DNA of 64,000 bases from Burkholderia cenocepacia (GCF_014211915.1 NZ_CP060039.1:2108001-2172000); one strand, 5' to 3'. Numbered from the stretch's first letter, positions 47,175 through 60,326 are shown. The notes: a model not told the origin generated them from the letters alone. Program-made: numbers and translations.

Positions 47175-48935
47175 TTGACAGATATCCACGATATTGAATC
47201 GTCCGCGCCTGCCGTGCAGGCAGCGCGTGCCGACGATGCGCCGGAGCAGGATGCTTCGGCCGCGGGTGGCGACGAGCGTCCCCGCCGCGGTCTGCGGCGC
47301 GGCCCGCGTAGCCTGATCGCGCGGCGTCGCGCGGCGGCCAAGTCGAAGGGCGCCGAAGGCGAGCAGCAGGGTGCCGAGGGCGCGGATGCGCAGCCGGCCG
47401 AGGCCGCCGACGTGCAGCCGGCGCGTGCGCCGCGCAAGGAAGGCACGGCCAAGGGCGGTCGCAAGCCGGCCGGCAAGCGCGAAGGCGCGGCGGCGGCCAA
47501 GGGCGGCCAGGCTGGCCAGGGCCGTCGCGGTGCAGCGAAGGCTGAAGGTGGCCCGGCGAAGGTAGCGGAAGGCGATGCGTCCCAGGACGAACTGTTCGCA
47601 TACGTGACGTCGCCCGCCTTCGACGCGGACAACTCCGCGGGCGGCAGCGGCGTGCGTGCGCCGATGCTGCGCCGCGGCCGCGCCCAGCCGGCGAACAAGC
47701 GCGTGCTGTCGCCGGACGACGACGCGCCGAAGCTCCACAAGGTGCTCGCGGAAGCGGGCATGGGGTCGCGCCGCGAAATGGAAGAGCTGATCGTCGCCGG
47801 CCGCGTGTCGGTGAACGGCGAGCCCGCGCACATCGGCCAGCGGATCATGCCGACCGACCAGGTGCGGATCAACGGCAAGCCGGTCAAGCGCAAGCTGCCG
47901 AACAAGCCGCCGCGCGTGCTGCTGTATCACAAGCCGACCGGCGAAATCGTCAGCCACGCGGATCCGGAAGGCCGTCCGTCGGTGTTCGACCGTCTGCCGC
48001 CGATGAAGACGGCGAAATGGCTTGCGGTGGGCCGCCTCGACTTCAATACCGAAGGTCTGCTGATGCTGACGACTTCCGGTGATCTCGCGAACCGCTTCAT
48101 GCATCCGCGTTACAGCGTCGAGCGCGAGTACGCGGTGCGCGTCGTCGGCGAGCTGGCCGAAGGCATGCGGCAGAAGCTGCTGCACGGCGTCGAGCTCGAC
48201 GACGGTCCGGCGAATTTCCTGCGCATCCGCGATGGCGGCGGCGAAGGCACGAACCACTGGTATCACGTCGCGCTGGCCGAAGGCCGCAACCGCGAAGTGC
48301 GCCGGATGTTCGAGGCGGTCGGCCTGATGGTGAGCCGGCTGATCCGTACGCGTCACGGCCCGATTCCGCTGCCGCGCGGCCTGAAGCGTGGTCGTTGGGA
48401 AGAGCTCGACGACGCACAGGTGCGCAAACTGATGGCGACCGTCGGCCTGAAGGCGCCGTCCGAGGAGAAGGGCAAGCGCGGCGGCGCTGCCGGTCCGACC
48501 GAGCGTCGCCAGCCCGATCCGATGCAGACGTCGATGGGCTTCATCAGCCGCGAACCGGTGCTGACGACGCACGGACAACTCGACCAGCCGCGTCGCGGCG
48601 GTGGCCGACGCGGCGGGCCGGGCTTGCCGGGCCTGAGCGGCTACGGCAGCTTGCCGGTTGCGCCGTCGGGTTACGGCAACCGCGCGGGCGGCGGCCGTGA
48701 CGGCAATCGTACCGGCGGCGGCCGCGACGGCAACCGTGCAGGTGGCGGTCGCGATGTCGACGGCAATCGCGCGTCGTATGGCGCAGGCCCCAAGCGCGAG
48801 GGTGCGGGCGGCAAGCGCGGCGGCAGCAAGGGCGGCGGCAATCGCAATCCGAACGGCAATCGTGCCGACGGCGCCGGCAACGGCGGCCCGCGCGGCGGTC
48901 AGCGTCCGCAGCGCAGCCGTACGCGCAGCCGCTAA
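47175..48935 (+). CDS. rluB: 23S rRNA pseudouridine-2605 synthase RluB, extended on both ends
   Basis: 586 residues against 291 in E. coli. TTG start at 47175 with GAGGT 4 nt upstream, beginning [10 protein letters not shown]. Residues about 10-180 are Ala/Lys/Gly-rich; an S4 RNA-binding domain follows ([20 protein letters not shown], from about residue 187), then the RsuA-type synthase with catalytic Asp in [15 protein letters not shown]. The C-terminal ~145 residues are Gly/Arg/Asn repeats (GGGRDGNR units), RGG-box like. It makes pseudouridine 2605 in 23S rRNA. Confidence 0.9.
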   Translation: MTDIHDIESSAPAVQAARADDAPEQDASAAGGDERPRRGLRRGPRSLIARRRAAAKSKGAEGEQQGAEGADAQPAEAADVQPARAPRKEGTAKGGRKPAGKREGAAAAKGGQAGQGRRGAAKAEGGPAKVAEGDASQDELFAYVTSPAFDADNSAGGSGVRAPMLRRGRAQPANKRVLSPDDDAPKLHKVLAEAGMGSRREMEELIVAGRVSVNGEPAHIGQRIMPTDQVRINGKPVKRKLPNKPPRVLLYHKPTGEIVSHADPEGRPSVFDRLPPMKTAKWLAVGRLDFNTEGLLMLTTSGDLANRFMHPRYSVEREYAVRVVGELAEGMRQKLLHGVELDDGPANFLRIRDGGGEGTNHWYHVALAEGRNREVRRMFEAVGLMVSRLIRTRHGPIPLPRGLKRGRWEELDDAQVRKLMATVGLKAPSEEKGKRGGAAGPTERRQPDPMQTSMGFISREPVLTTHGQLDQPRRGGGRRGGPGLPGLSGYGSLPVAPSGYGNRAGGGRDGNRTGGGRDGNRAGGGRDVDGNRASYGAGPKREGAGGKRGGSKGGGNRNPNGNRADGAGNGGPRGGQRPQRSRTRSR

Positions 48936-49172
48936 GCGTCTGTTGATTGGCGTACGTACGGCGGCGCAAAGCCGCCGATACGTCGGCGTGGCCGGCATCC
49001 GGCCGGCTTTGTCGATACGGCGCATTGCGTTGACGGGTTTCGGCTGCATCCATGTCGTGTGCCGCGACAACGGCGATCACCGGTGCGGTAGGGTGGTGCC
49101 GGTCGATCGGGTAGCCCGATTTCGCATTTTCGGTCCGTAAAGGCAGCCGACGCGCTGCTTTTACCGGCTGGC
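48936..49172. other. intergenic DNA after rluB, hairpins only
   Basis: No gene supported. Two GC-rich inverted repeats follow the rluB stop: GGCGGC/GCCGCC near 48961-48979 and GGCCGG/CCGGCC near 48989-49003, the latter followed by CTTTG, which may act as a weak terminator. Confidence 0.45.
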
Positions 49173-49201
49173 TTGGCGTTTGCGCCAAAAATCGCTATAA
49201 T
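49173..49201 (+). promoter_or_regulatory. sigma-70 promoter of the rimP-nusA-infB-rbfA-truB operon
   Basis: TTGGCG at 49173-49178, 17-bp spacer, perfect TATAAT at 49196-49201. Predicted start near 49208, so the leader is about 180 nt and contains a terminator hairpin before rimP. Confidence 0.8.
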
Positions 49202-49261
49202 CGCGGAGTCGCTGGGCGTACGGATTCAATGTGCGGCTCAGGTGCGACCACCAGTAAGAAG

Positions 49262-49286
49262 ATGGGCGTTCCGCCCATTTTTTTTT
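49262..49286 (+). terminator. intrinsic terminator in the rimP leader (likely attenuator)
   Basis: 7-bp stem ATGGGCG with CGCCCAT, TTC triloop, T9. It lies about 55 nt into the predicted transcript and 103 nt before the rimP GTG, so the operon must be read past it. In E. coli the rimP-nusA operon is feedback-controlled through leader terminators by NusA; the same is likely here. Confidence 0.75.
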
Positions 49287-49388
49287 GCTGAAACGGTTAG
49301 GCATCTCGGGTAGCGCTTCCTGCGCCGGCTAAGGCGCGCGCCCGCGGGTGAATCGCGAGCGGCGGGCGCGAACACCTGAGAGGACACT

Positions 49389-49847
49389 GTGCAACTGACG
49401 GAACTGATAGAAACCACGGTCACCGGGCTCGGCTACGAGCTGGTGGAACTCGAGCGCACCGGGCGCGGCATGCTTTGCATCTATATCGATCAGCCTGCCG
49501 GCATCTCGCTCGAAGATTGCGAAAAGGTTACGCGTCAGCTCCAGCACGTCTTGACGGTCGAAAATATCGATTACGAACGGCTCGAAGTCTCGTCCCCGGG
49601 GCTCGACCGCCCGTTGAAGAAGCTGGCCGACTTCGAGCGCTTCGCCGGCAGCGAAGTTTCCGTGACCTTGAAAAAGCCGCTGGACGGGCGCAAGACGTAC
49701 CGGGGCATTCTGCACGCGCCGAATGGCGAAACGATCGGTTTGGAATTTGAGGGGAAGAAGGGCGAGGCAGCCATGCTGGATTTCACGCTGGCCGATATCG
49801 ACAAAGCCCGCCTGATTCCGCAAGTTGACTTTAGGAGCCGCAAATAA
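49389..49847 (+). CDS. rimP: ribosome maturation factor RimP
   Basis: 152 residues from a GTG start behind GAGAGGAC. N-terminal ferredoxin-like domain with [10 protein letters not shown] and [17 protein letters not shown], then [12 protein letters not shown], a conserved RimP motif, and an Sm-like C-terminal domain. It assists 30S maturation. Its stop overlaps the nusA start (TAATG), so the two are translationally coupled. Confidence 0.95.
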   Translation: MQLTELIETTVTGLGYELVELERTGRGMLCIYIDQPAGISLEDCEKVTRQLQHVLTVENIDYERLEVSSPGLDRPLKKLADFERFAGSEVSVTLKKPLDGRKTYRGILHAPNGETIGLEFEGKKGEAAMLDFTLADIDKARLIPQVDFRSRK

Positions 49848-51322
49848 TGAGTCGCGAAGTGTTGATGCTGGTGGATGCGCTGGCGCGCGAGAAAAACGTC
49901 GACAAGGATGTGGTGCTGGGCGCCCTCGAGGCTGCGCTCGCGTCCGCTTCCAAGAAGCTGTTCGACGAAGGCGCCGAAATCCGCGTCCATATCGATCGCG
50001 AAAGCGGCGAGCACGAAACCTTCCGTCGCTGGCTCGTCGTTCCCGACGAGGCAGGCTTGCAGGAGCCGGATCGCGAGATCCTGCTGTTCGAAGCACGTGA
50101 GCAGAAGCCCGACGTCGAAGTCGGCGAGTATGTCGAGGAACCCGTTCCGTCGATCGAATTCGGCCGCATCGGCGCGCAGGCCGCGAAGCAGGTGATCCTG
50201 CAGAAGGTGCGCGACGCGGAGCGCGAGCAGATCCTGAACGACTACCTCGAGCGTGGCGAAAAGATCATGACGGGTACGGTGAAGCGCCTCGACAAGGGCA
50301 ACTTCATCGTCGAATCGGGCCGCGTCGAGGCGCTGCTGCGCCGCGATCAGCTGATCCCGAAGGAAAACCTCCGCGTGGGCGACCGCGTGCGTGCGTACAT
50401 CGCGAAGGTCGACCGCACCGCGCGCGGCCCGCAGATCGAGCTGTCGCGCACGGCGCCGGAATTCCTGATGAAGCTGTTCGAGATGGAAGTGCCGGAAATC
50501 GAGCAGGGCCTGCTCGAGATCAAGGCGGCTGCCCGCGACCCGGGCGTGCGCGCGAAGATCGGCGTCATCGCCTACGACAAGCGGATCGATCCGATCGGCA
50601 CCTGCGTCGGCATCCGCGGTTCCCGCGTGCAGGCCGTGCGCAACGAGCTCGGTGGCGAAAACATCGACATCGTGCTATGGTCGGAGGATCCCGCCCAGTT
50701 CGTGATCGGCGCGCTCGCGCCGGCAGCCGTCCAGTCGATCGTCGTCGATGAAGAAAAGCATTCGATGGACGTCGTCGTCGACGAGAACGAACTGGCTGTC
50801 GCGATCGGCCGCAGCGGTCAGAACGTTCGCCTTGCCGGCGAGCTGACCGGCTGGCAGATCAACATCATGACGCCGGACGAGTCCGCCCTGAAGCAGGGTG
50901 AAGAACGCGACCGGCTGCGTGCGCTGTTCATGGCGCGTCTCGACGTCGACGAAGAAGTTGCCGACATCCTGATCGACGAAGGCTTCACGAGCCTCGAAGA
51001 AATCGCGTACGTGCCGCTCAACGAAATGCTCGAAATCGAAGCGTTCGACGAGGACACCGTGCACGAACTGCGCAACCGCGCACGCGACGCGCTGTTGACA
51101 ATGGCCATCGCGAACGAAGAAAAGGTCGAGAACGCAGCGCTGGATCTCAAGAGCCTCGACGGCATCACGCCGGAGCTGCTCGCGAAGCTGGCCGAACACG
51201 GCGTGCAGACGCGCGACGATCTCGCCGAGCTGGCTGTAGATGAACTGGTCGACATGACCGGAATGGAAGAGGATGCCGCTAAGGCGTTGATCATGAAAGC
51301 ACGTGAACATTGGTTCCAGTGA
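49847..51322 (+). CDS. nusA: transcription termination/antitermination factor NusA
   Basis: 491 residues, close to the E. coli 495. Order: N-terminal RNAP-binding domain, S1 (about 135-200, [14 protein letters not shown]), two KH domains ([18 protein letters not shown]), and two C-terminal acidic repeats of helix-hairpin-helix type ([20 protein letters not shown]). It binds elongating RNA polymerase, promotes pausing and rho-independent termination, and takes part in antitermination. Confidence 0.97.
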   Translation: MSREVLMLVDALAREKNVDKDVVLGALEAALASASKKLFDEGAEIRVHIDRESGEHETFRRWLVVPDEAGLQEPDREILLFEAREQKPDVEVGEYVEEPVPSIEFGRIGAQAAKQVILQKVRDAEREQILNDYLERGEKIMTGTVKRLDKGNFIVESGRVEALLRRDQLIPKENLRVGDRVRAYIAKVDRTARGPQIELSRTAPEFLMKLFEMEVPEIEQGLLEIKAAARDPGVRAKIGVIAYDKRIDPIGTCVGIRGSRVQAVRNELGGENIDIVLWSEDPAQFVIGALAPAAVQSIVVDEEKHSMDVVVDENELAVAIGRSGQNVRLAGELTGWQINIMTPDESALKQGEERDRLRALFMARLDVDEEVADILIDEGFTSLEEIAYVPLNEMLEIEAFDEDTVHELRNRARDALLTMAIANEEKVENAALDLKSLDGITPELLAKLAEHGVQTRDDLAELAVDELVDMTGMEEDAAKALIMKAREHWFQ

Positions 51323-51413
51323 GAAATGACCATGGCGCACTGATTTGATGGCGGCCGTATGGCCTGACCCGATGCTAACCGCAAGGAATCGGTCCTTGCA
51401 CTAAGAGGAATGA

Positions 51414-54329
<2,916 letters not shown>

Positions 54330-54347
54330 TCGTCGCGTATCGGCTCT

Positions 54348-54383
54348 TGGGCGGGGCAGGCTTGGGCCTGTCCCGCCCATTTT
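54348..54383 (+). terminator. hairpin terminator between infB and rbfA
   Basis: Stem TGGGCGGG..CAGGC with GCCTG..CCCGCCCA (one mismatch position), TTGG loop, T4. 18 bp after the infB stop. It may reduce, not stop, expression of rbfA-truB. Confidence 0.7.
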
Positions 54384-54443
54384 CATGGTGGCGTGCTGAC
54401 AACGGCCGCCGCTTCATCCTGATAAACGGATCACGGATCGATC

Positions 54444-54842
54444 ATGTCCAGGAAACGTACTTCCCCCAATCGCAACGTTCAGATCGCCGATCAGATTCAG
54501 CGCGATCTGTCCGAACTCATCATGCGCGAAGTCAAAGATCCGCGCATCGGCATCGTGACCATCCAGAGCGTGGAACTCACGCCGGACTATGCGCACGCGA
54601 AGGTCTACTTCACGGCGCTCACCGGCGATCCGGAGAAGACGCAGGAGGCGCTGAACCATGCGTCGGGTCACCTGCACAACCTGCTGTTCAAGCGCTTGCA
54701 CATTCATACGGTGCCGACGCTGCATTTCCACTACGACCAGACGATCGAGAAGGCCGTCGAAATGTCGCGCCTGATCAAGGAAGCGAACTCGACGCGCGCG
54801 AAGGACGACGACGAGGCCGACACGCCTGCCAAGGACGATTGA
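54444..54842 (+). CDS. rbfA: 30S ribosome-binding factor RbfA
   Basis: 132 residues, KH-type fold: [17 protein letters not shown] at the start (here reading [19 protein letters not shown]), [14 protein letters not shown] and the [11 protein letters not shown] strand. The Asp/Lys-rich tail (from about residue 118) is disordered. It helps mature the 16S rRNA 5' end. Seven-gene spacing with truB is 13 bp. Confidence 0.95.
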   Translation: MSRKRTSPNRNVQIADQIQRDLSELIMREVKDPRIGIVTIQSVELTPDYAHAKVYFTALTGDPEKTQEALNHASGHLHNLLFKRLHIHTVPTLHFHYDQTIEKAVEMSRLIKEANSTRAKDDDEADTPAKDD

Positions 54843-54855
54843 GCTCGACCGGCCT

Positions 54856-55788
54856 ATGACGAATGCAGCACCCCCACGTCCGCGCGTGCCCCGGCGCGTG
54901 CTGGACGGCGTTCTCCTGCTCGACAAGCCGATCGGCCTGTCGAGCAACGATGCGTTGATTCGCGCAAAGCGCCTGCTTTTCGCGAAGAAAGCCGGTCACA
55001 CCGGCACGCTCGATCCGCTGGCTTCGGGCCTGCTGCCGCTGTGCTTCGGCGAGGCGACGAAGTTCTCGCAGGACTTGCTCGACGCCGACAAGACGTATGA
55101 AGCGACGATGCGTCTCGGCCAGCGCACGGCTACCGGCGACGCTGAAGGCGAGGTGATCGACACGCGGCCCGTCGAATGCGATCGCGCGGCGGTGGAGGCC
55201 GCGCTCGTGCGCTTCACCGGCGACATCGTGCAGGTGCCGCCGATGTATTCGGCGCTCAAACGCGACGGCAAGCCGCTGTACGAATATGCGCGGGCCGGCC
55301 AGACCGTCGAGCGGGAAGGCCGCAACGTAACGATCCATGCGCTCGATCTGCTCGCTTGCGACCTGCCCGACGTGACGTTTCGCGTGACCTGCAGCAAGGG
55401 CACCTACGTGCGTACGCTCGCGGAAGATATCGGTGAAGCGCTCGGCTGCGGTGCGCATCTGACGATGCTGCGCCGTACGGGCGTCGGCGCGCTGACGCTC
55501 GAGCATGCGGTGACGCTCGATGCGCTGTCGGACGCCGCCGAAGCGGCGCGCGATGCATGGCTTCAGCCGGTCGATGCGCTGCTGTCGACGTTTCCGCTGG
55601 TGCGTCTCGACGAAGCCAGCGCGAAGCGGTTCCTGCACGGCCAGCGTCTGCCGCTGTCGGCGCTCGAGCCGATCGACGCGGCCGATGGCGAGCGCGTGCG
55701 CGTGTACGACGCCACCCGGTTGCTCGGCGTGGCGCGCAAGGCGAATGGCGTGCTTGCCCCGGAACGGCTCGTCGTGACGGCTCAATGA
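54856..55788 (+). CDS. truB: tRNA pseudouridine-55 synthase TruB
   Basis: 310 residues. LLLDKPIGLSSNDALIRAKR at the start, the catalytic Asp in GHTGTLDPLASGLLPL, and a C-terminal PUA-like domain (RVYDATRLLGVARK). It makes the universal pseudouridine 55 in the tRNA T-loop. Last gene of the rimP operon; perfect terminator at 55824-55855. Confidence 0.96.
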   Translation: MTNAAPPRPRVPRRVLDGVLLLDKPIGLSSNDALIRAKRLLFAKKAGHTGTLDPLASGLLPLCFGEATKFSQDLLDADKTYEATMRLGQRTATGDAEGEVIDTRPVECDRAAVEAALVRFTGDIVQVPPMYSALKRDGKPLYEYARAGQTVEREGRNVTIHALDLLACDLPDVTFRVTCSKGTYVRTLAEDIGEALGCGAHLTMLRRTGVGALTLEHAVTLDALSDAAEAARDAWLQPVDALLSTFPLVRLDEASAKRFLHGQRLPLSALEPIDAADGERVRVYDATRLLGVARKANGVLAPERLVVTAQ

Positions 55789-55823
55789 CGCAGCAACGCA
55801 CGCAAGCGCGCGTGGCAGAATGC

Positions 55824-55855
55824 AAAAAGCCCGGTCGATTTCGACCGGGCTTTTT
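55824..55855. terminator. bidirectional terminator between truB and emrB
   Basis: A perfect 15-bp inverted repeat (AAAAAGCCCGGTCGA and its complement) with a 2-nt centre. The T-run is on both strands, so it ends both truB and the converging emrB transcript. Confidence 0.95.
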
Positions 55856-55884
55856 GTTTGGTGTGCTGCCTTGAACCTGGCCGC

Positions 55885-57444
55885 TCAGTGCGCTGCCGAC
55901 GCCGCCGCGCCGGCATCGCCGCCGCCCGCGCGTTCCGGCTTGGTGATCCAGATCAGTGCGATCAGCAGCACGAAGATCACCGCCGAGATATAGAACAGAT
56001 CGTTCACGCCGAGTTGCGCGGCCTGTTGCGTGGCCATGTTGTTGATGAGCCCGTGTGCCTGGCTCTGCGACAGCCCGAGGTTGCCCATCTGCGTGACGGC
56101 CTGGTTGAACGTCGGGTTGTACGGGTTCGCCTGCTCGACCAGTTGCGCGTGATGGAAGTTGTTGCGGTGGTCCCACGCGGTTTGGAAGATCGACGTGCCG
56201 ATGCCGCCGCACATGATCCGCACGAAGTTCGACAGGCCGGACGCCGCAGGAATGCGGTGGCCGGGCAGGCCGGACAGCGTGATCGACACGAGCGGGATGA
56301 AGAAGCCCGCCATCGCGATGCCCTGCACGAGCGTCGGCAGCGTCAGCGACCATTCGTCGACACCCGTCGTGTAGCGCGAACGCATCCAGAAGCACAGCGC
56401 AAACGTCAGGAACGACGCCGTCGAGATGAAGCGCGGATCGGTGCGCGGCAGATACTTCCCGGTGAGCGGCGACAACAGGATGGCGAACAGCCCGACCGGC
56501 GCCATCACGAGGCCGGCGTCGGTCGCGGTGTAGCCGATCTGCGTCTGCAGCCACAGCGGCAACAGCACGAGGTTGCCGAAGTACAGGCCGTACCCGATCG
56601 ACAGCGCGACCGTGCCGCCTGTGAAGTTCCGGATGCGGAACAGCGACAGGTCGACGACCGGGTGCTCGGCGGTTAGCTCCCAGATCACGAAGAACGCGAA
56701 TGCAATGACGGCGGTCAGCGCGAGCACGACGATGGTCGTCGATGCGAACCAGTCGAGATCCTTGCCCTTGTCGAGCATGATCTGCAGCGAGCCGACCCAG
56801 ACGACCAGCAGCGCGAGGCCCACGCCGTCGATCGGCGCGCGGCGCACGGCCGACTCCCGGTTGCGATAGATCATCCACGTCGCGGCGGCGGCGGCGATGC
56901 CGACCGGGATGTTGACGTAGAAGATCCACGGCCACGAGTAGTTGTCCGAGATCCAGCCGCCGAGAATCGGGCCCGCGACCGGCGCGATCAGCGTCGTCAT
57001 CGCCCATAGCGCGAGCGCCATCGGTGCTTTCGCGCGCGGATAGCTCGACAGCAGGAGCGCTTGCGACAGCGGAATCATCGGGCCGGCGACCGCGCCCTGC
57101 AGCACGCGCGAGCCGAGCAGGAACGGCAGGTTCGGCGACAGCCCGCACATCCACGACGAGATGACGAACAGGATGATCGACGCGAGGAACAGGCGCACCT
57201 GCCCGAAACGGTCGGTCAGCCAGCCGGTCAGCGGCACCGAGATGGCGTTCGCGACCGCGAACGACGTGATGACCCACGTGCCCTGGTCGGACGACACGCC
57301 GAGGTCGCCCGAGATGGTCGGGATCGCGACGTTCGCAATGGACGTGTCGAGCACGTTCATGAACACCGCGAGCGACACCGCGATCGTCCCGAGTACGAGT
57401 TGCCCGCCCTGCAAGGGCGGGTAGGAGGCAGGAGCCTGTGCCAT
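55885..57444 (-). CDS. emrB: DHA2-family multidrug MFS transporter, EmrB-like
   Basis: 519 residues with 14 hydrophobic helices, DHA2 type. Signature segments are LDTSIANVAIPTISGDLGVS (antiporter motif in helix 1), WLTDRFGQVRLFLAS and VLQGAVAGPMIPLSQALLLS. It pumps hydrophobic drugs or toxic acids, coupled to protons, through the EmrA-type adaptor and the OprM-like channel in the same operon. 28 bp after emrA. Gene symbol by homology of arrangement. Confidence 0.9.
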   Translation of the reverse strand: MAQAPASYPPLQGGQLVLGTIAVSLAVFMNVLDTSIANVAIPTISGDLGVSSDQGTWVITSFAVANAISVPLTGWLTDRFGQVRLFLASIILFVISSWMCGLSPNLPFLLGSRVLQGAVAGPMIPLSQALLLSSYPRAKAPMALALWAMTTLIAPVAGPILGGWISDNYSWPWIFYVNIPVGIAAAAATWMIYRNRESAVRRAPIDGVGLALLVVWVGSLQIMLDKGKDLDWFASTTIVVLALTAVIAFAFFVIWELTAEHPVVDLSLFRIRNFTGGTVALSIGYGLYFGNLVLLPLWLQTQIGYTATDAGLVMAPVGLFAILLSPLTGKYLPRTDPRFISTASFLTFALCFWMRSRYTTGVDEWSLTLPTLVQGIAMAGFFIPLVSITLSGLPGHRIPAASGLSNFVRIMCGGIGTSIFQTAWDHRNNFHHAQLVEQANPYNPTFNQAVTQMGNLGLSQSQAHGLINNMATQQAAQLGVNDLFYISAVIFVLLIALIWITKPERAGGGDAGAAASAAH

Positions 57445-57472
57445 GTCGGTTGTCTTTCCGGAGTCGGAACGG

Positions 57473-58687
57473 TTACATCATTTTCGCGGCGGTGTTCTGC
57501 TTCGCCGCGACCGGCGCCGATGCGTTGCCGCCCGCGTTCTCGGCGATGATGCGCGCGATTTCGGCGTCGGCCTCGTCGCCGTATTTCGCGAACACGTTGG
57601 TCTCGTAGACGGTGTTCGGCGCGTTGACGAGCTGGTCGCCGCGTTCGTCCTTGATGTCCACGTCGACCTGCATCGACAGGCCGATACGCAGCGGATGCTT
57701 GTCGAGATCCTTCGGATCGAGCTCGATCCGCACCGGCAGGCGCTGCACGACCTTGATCCAGTTGCCGGTCGCATTCTGCGCCGGCAGCAGCGAGAACGCC
57801 GAGCCCGTGCCGGCCGAGAAGCCGACGACCTTGCCGTGGTACGTGACCGACGAACCATAGATGTCGGCCGTCAGCTCGACCGGCTGGCCGATGCGCATGT
57901 GCTTCAGCTGGACTTCCTTGAAGTTCGCGTCGACCCACACGGCATTGAGCGGCACCACCGACATCAGCGGGTTGCCGGGCGACACGCGCTGGCCGACCTG
58001 CACCGAGCGCTTCGCGACGTAGCCGGTGACCGGCGCCGGCAGCACGTTACGCGCGTTTGCGAGGTACGCGTCGCGCACCTTCGCGGCGGCGGCCATCACG
58101 TTCGGGTGCGATGCGATCGTCGTGTTCGCGGTCAATGCGCGATTCGATGCGAGCTGTTGCTGCGCGGCGTCGACCGATGCCTGCGCGGCCTTCACCGCGT
58201 CGCGGGCGTGCGAGATTTCTTCCTGCGACACGGCGCCGGTCTGCGCGACGGCGAGGCGGCGGCGCAGATCGTCCTGGGCCTTCGACAGGTCGGACTGGCG
58301 CAGTGCGACTTGCGCGCGGTACTGGTCGTCGTTGACGAACAGGCCGCGCACCTGGCGCACCGTCTGCGCGAGGTTGGCTTCCGCCTGTTGCAGCGCGACC
58401 TGCGAATCGGCCGGGTCGAGCACGACGAGCGGATCGCCGGCCTTGACCGTTTGCGTGTCGTCCGCCTTCACGGCGATCACGGTGCCGGTGACCTGCGGCG
58501 TGATCTGCACGACGTTGCCGTTCACGTATGCATCGTCGGTGTCTTCATGGAAGCGGGCGACGAGGAAGTAGTACAGGCCGTATGCGATGGCCGCGATCAC
58601 GATGACCGCGACGAGCAGCGTCATCATTCGTTTGCGCTTGCCGTTGTTCTGAGGCTGCGCGCTGGCGGCGTTTTGTTGGTCGCTCAT
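57473..58687 (-). CDS. emrA: EmrA/HlyD-family membrane fusion protein
   Basis: 404 residues. A single N-terminal membrane helix (MMTLLVAVIVIAAIAYGLYY) is followed by a barrel-sandwich domain (YVNGNVVQITPQVTGTVIAV), a long coiled-coil hairpin (about 100-200) and a beta-barrel (VDANFKEVQLKHMRIGQPVE). It links the inner-membrane pump to the outer-membrane channel. Spaced 52 bp after the OM gene. Confidence 0.92.
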   Translation of the reverse strand: MSDQQNAASAQPQNNGKRKRMMTLLVAVIVIAAIAYGLYYFLVARFHEDTDDAYVNGNVVQITPQVTGTVIAVKADDTQTVKAGDPLVVLDPADSQVALQQAEANLAQTVRQVRGLFVNDDQYRAQVALRQSDLSKAQDDLRRRLAVAQTGAVSQEEISHARDAVKAAQASVDAAQQQLASNRALTANTTIASHPNVMAAAAKVRDAYLANARNVLPAPVTGYVAKRSVQVGQRVSPGNPLMSVVPLNAVWVDANFKEVQLKHMRIGQPVELTADIYGSSVTYHGKVVGFSAGTGSAFSLLPAQNATGNWIKVVQRLPVRIELDPKDLDKHPLRIGLSMQVDVDIKDERGDQLVNAPNTVYETNVFAKYGDEADAEIARIIAENAGGNASAPVAAKQNTAAKMM

Positions 58688-58739
58688 GGCGATTTTCTCC
58701 GTCCGTTATTTCGAGTGTCTGCGTAGTGGTGGCGCCGGC

Positions 58740-60236
58740 TCAGTTGGCGGCCTGTTTGGTCGGCGTGGCGGCATCGGGCGCGGCGAGCGGCGTGCCGGTT
58801 GCGTCGAACCCGCCGCCGAGCGCCTTGATCAGCGCGAGCTGCATGTCGCGGCGACGCATCTTCAGGTTGGTCACCGTCTGCTCCGATGCGAGGCGGTTGC
58901 TGTCCGCCGTCAGCACCTGCAGTTGCGGCGACAGGCCGGCCTTGTAGCGGATGACCGCGAGATCGTACGCGCGCGTCGACGCGTCGAGCGCACGTTGGGC
59001 GTCGCCCATCTGCCGATCGATCGCGCGGATCGACGCGACCTGCGTCGCGACGTCGTTCAGCGCGCTGATCAGCGTCTGGTTGTAGTTCGCGACCGACAGG
59101 TCGAAGTCGGCGTAGCGGCCCTTGAGCTGGGCGCGCAGCGCGCCGGCATCGAAGATCGGCAGGTGGATCGCCGGGCCGAACTGCGCCTGGCGGCTCGCGA
59201 AGTTCAGGAATTTGCCCCAGCCGAACGCATCGAAGCCGAAGCCGGCCGCGAGGTTCACGTCGGGGTAGAACTCGGCCTTCGCTTCCTTCACGTCGTGCAT
59301 CGCGGCTTCGACCTGCCAGCGCGCGGCGACGATGTCAGGGCGGCGCGACACGAGATCGGCTGGCAGGTTGCCGGGCAGCGTGACGTCGCCGCTCGGGTTC
59401 AGCACGGGCGCCGCGATCTGCAGCCCGCGATCCGGGCCTTTGCCGAGCAGCGCGGCGAGCTGGTAGCGCACCGTCGTGATCTGCCCGTCGAGGTCCGACA
59501 GCGAAGCCTGGGTCGTCGCGATGTTGCCGCGGGCCGTCTGGCGCTCGACGTTGGTGTCGAGGCCGGCCGATACGCGGCCGTCGGTGATCTTGCCGACCGT
59601 CTCGCGGTTGGTGATCTCGCGCTGCGCGATGTCGCGCAGCGCATAGAGCTGCGCGAGCGAGTTGTAAGTGCGCGCGACCGACGACGCGAGCGTGATGCGC
59701 GCCTGTTGCATGTCGGCTTCGGCGGCTTTTTCCTGCGATACGGCCGTGTGCAGGCGTTCGCGGTTCTTGCCCCACAGATCGAGTTCCCACGAGGCGCTCG
59801 CGAGCACATTGTTCTCGCTGTACCACTGGCCGCCGTATGGGGGCGGGAACAGTGCATTCGACGAATACAGCTCGCGCGTCCACGAATAGCTGGCTTCGGC
59901 CTTCGGCATCAGGTTCGAGCGGGACGATTCGATGTACGACGAGGCTTTCGCGATGCGCGCCTGGGCCTGCGCGATCGACGGGTTGCCCTGCAGCGCTTCG
60001 TCGATCAGCTTCGGCAGTTGCGGATCGCCGAACTGGTTGGCCCAGTCGAGCGCCGGCCACTGGCCGCCCTGGGCCGGCAGGCTCTGGGCGGATTCGAATT
60101 GCGACGCGGGGGCGATCTGCTTGTCGCTCTTGATGCCGATGTAATTCGCGCAGCCCGCCAGCGCCAGCGCGGCGACCGCGGCGGCGACGGCGGCACGGCA
60201 CGACCCGGCGCGCACGGACAACGGGGAGGTTTTCAT
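58740..60236 (-). CDS. efflux outer-membrane lipoprotein, NodT/OprM type (second system)
   Basis: 498 residues. The ATG at 60236 (MKTSPLSVRA) gives a signal peptide with lipobox LAGC (Cys29). The two OEP repeats are complete: YGGQWYSENNVLASASWELD, LPADLVSRRPDIVAARW and HLPIFDAGALRAQLKGRY. Same family as the protein at 1029-2606 but clearly different in sequence. It follows marR on the minus strand and precedes emrA-emrB, making a full tripartite system with its own channel. Confidence 0.92.
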   Translation of the reverse strand: MKTSPLSVRAGSCRAAVAAAVAALALAGCANYIGIKSDKQIAPASQFESAQSLPAQGGQWPALDWANQFGDPQLPKLIDEALQGNPSIAQAQARIAKASSYIESSRSNLMPKAEASYSWTRELYSSNALFPPPYGGQWYSENNVLASASWELDLWGKNRERLHTAVSQEKAAEADMQQARITLASSVARTYNSLAQLYALRDIAQREITNRETVGKITDGRVSAGLDTNVERQTARGNIATTQASLSDLDGQITTVRYQLAALLGKGPDRGLQIAAPVLNPSGDVTLPGNLPADLVSRRPDIVAARWQVEAAMHDVKEAKAEFYPDVNLAAGFGFDAFGWGKFLNFASRQAQFGPAIHLPIFDAGALRAQLKGRYADFDLSVANYNQTLISALNDVATQVASIRAIDRQMGDAQRALDASTRAYDLAVIRYKAGLSPQLQVLTADSNRLASEQTVTNLKMRRRDMQLALIKALGGGFDATGTPLAAPDAATPTKQAAN

Positions 60237-60305
60237 CGCGCTAACCCCTGACTCGGAATGAATGATGGACACTGCAAGGATTTCCTTACATTAATCTGTC
60301 AAAAG

Positions 60306-60326
60306 TAATTGTTATGGCAACTATTA
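60306..60326. promoter_or_regulatory. 21-bp palindromic operator candidate between marR and the efflux genes
   Basis: Arms TAATTGTT and AACTATTA are complementary at 7 of 8 positions around ATGGC. This is the size of a MarR-dimer site. It overlaps the marR stop codon and lies 70 bp upstream of the outer-membrane gene. A related half-site, CAATAGTTG, lies at 60831-60839 upstream of marR. Confidence 0.55.

Noticed and set aside
48670..48900. Short direct repeats at the end of rluB that look array-like
   Set aside because: In-frame Gly/Arg/Asn codon repeats of the protein, without CRISPR spacing or leader.
46200..49070. 956-codon open frame opposite scpB-rluB
   Set aside because: Spans two genuine genes in antisense; composition is Arg/Ala-rich with no recognisable fold.
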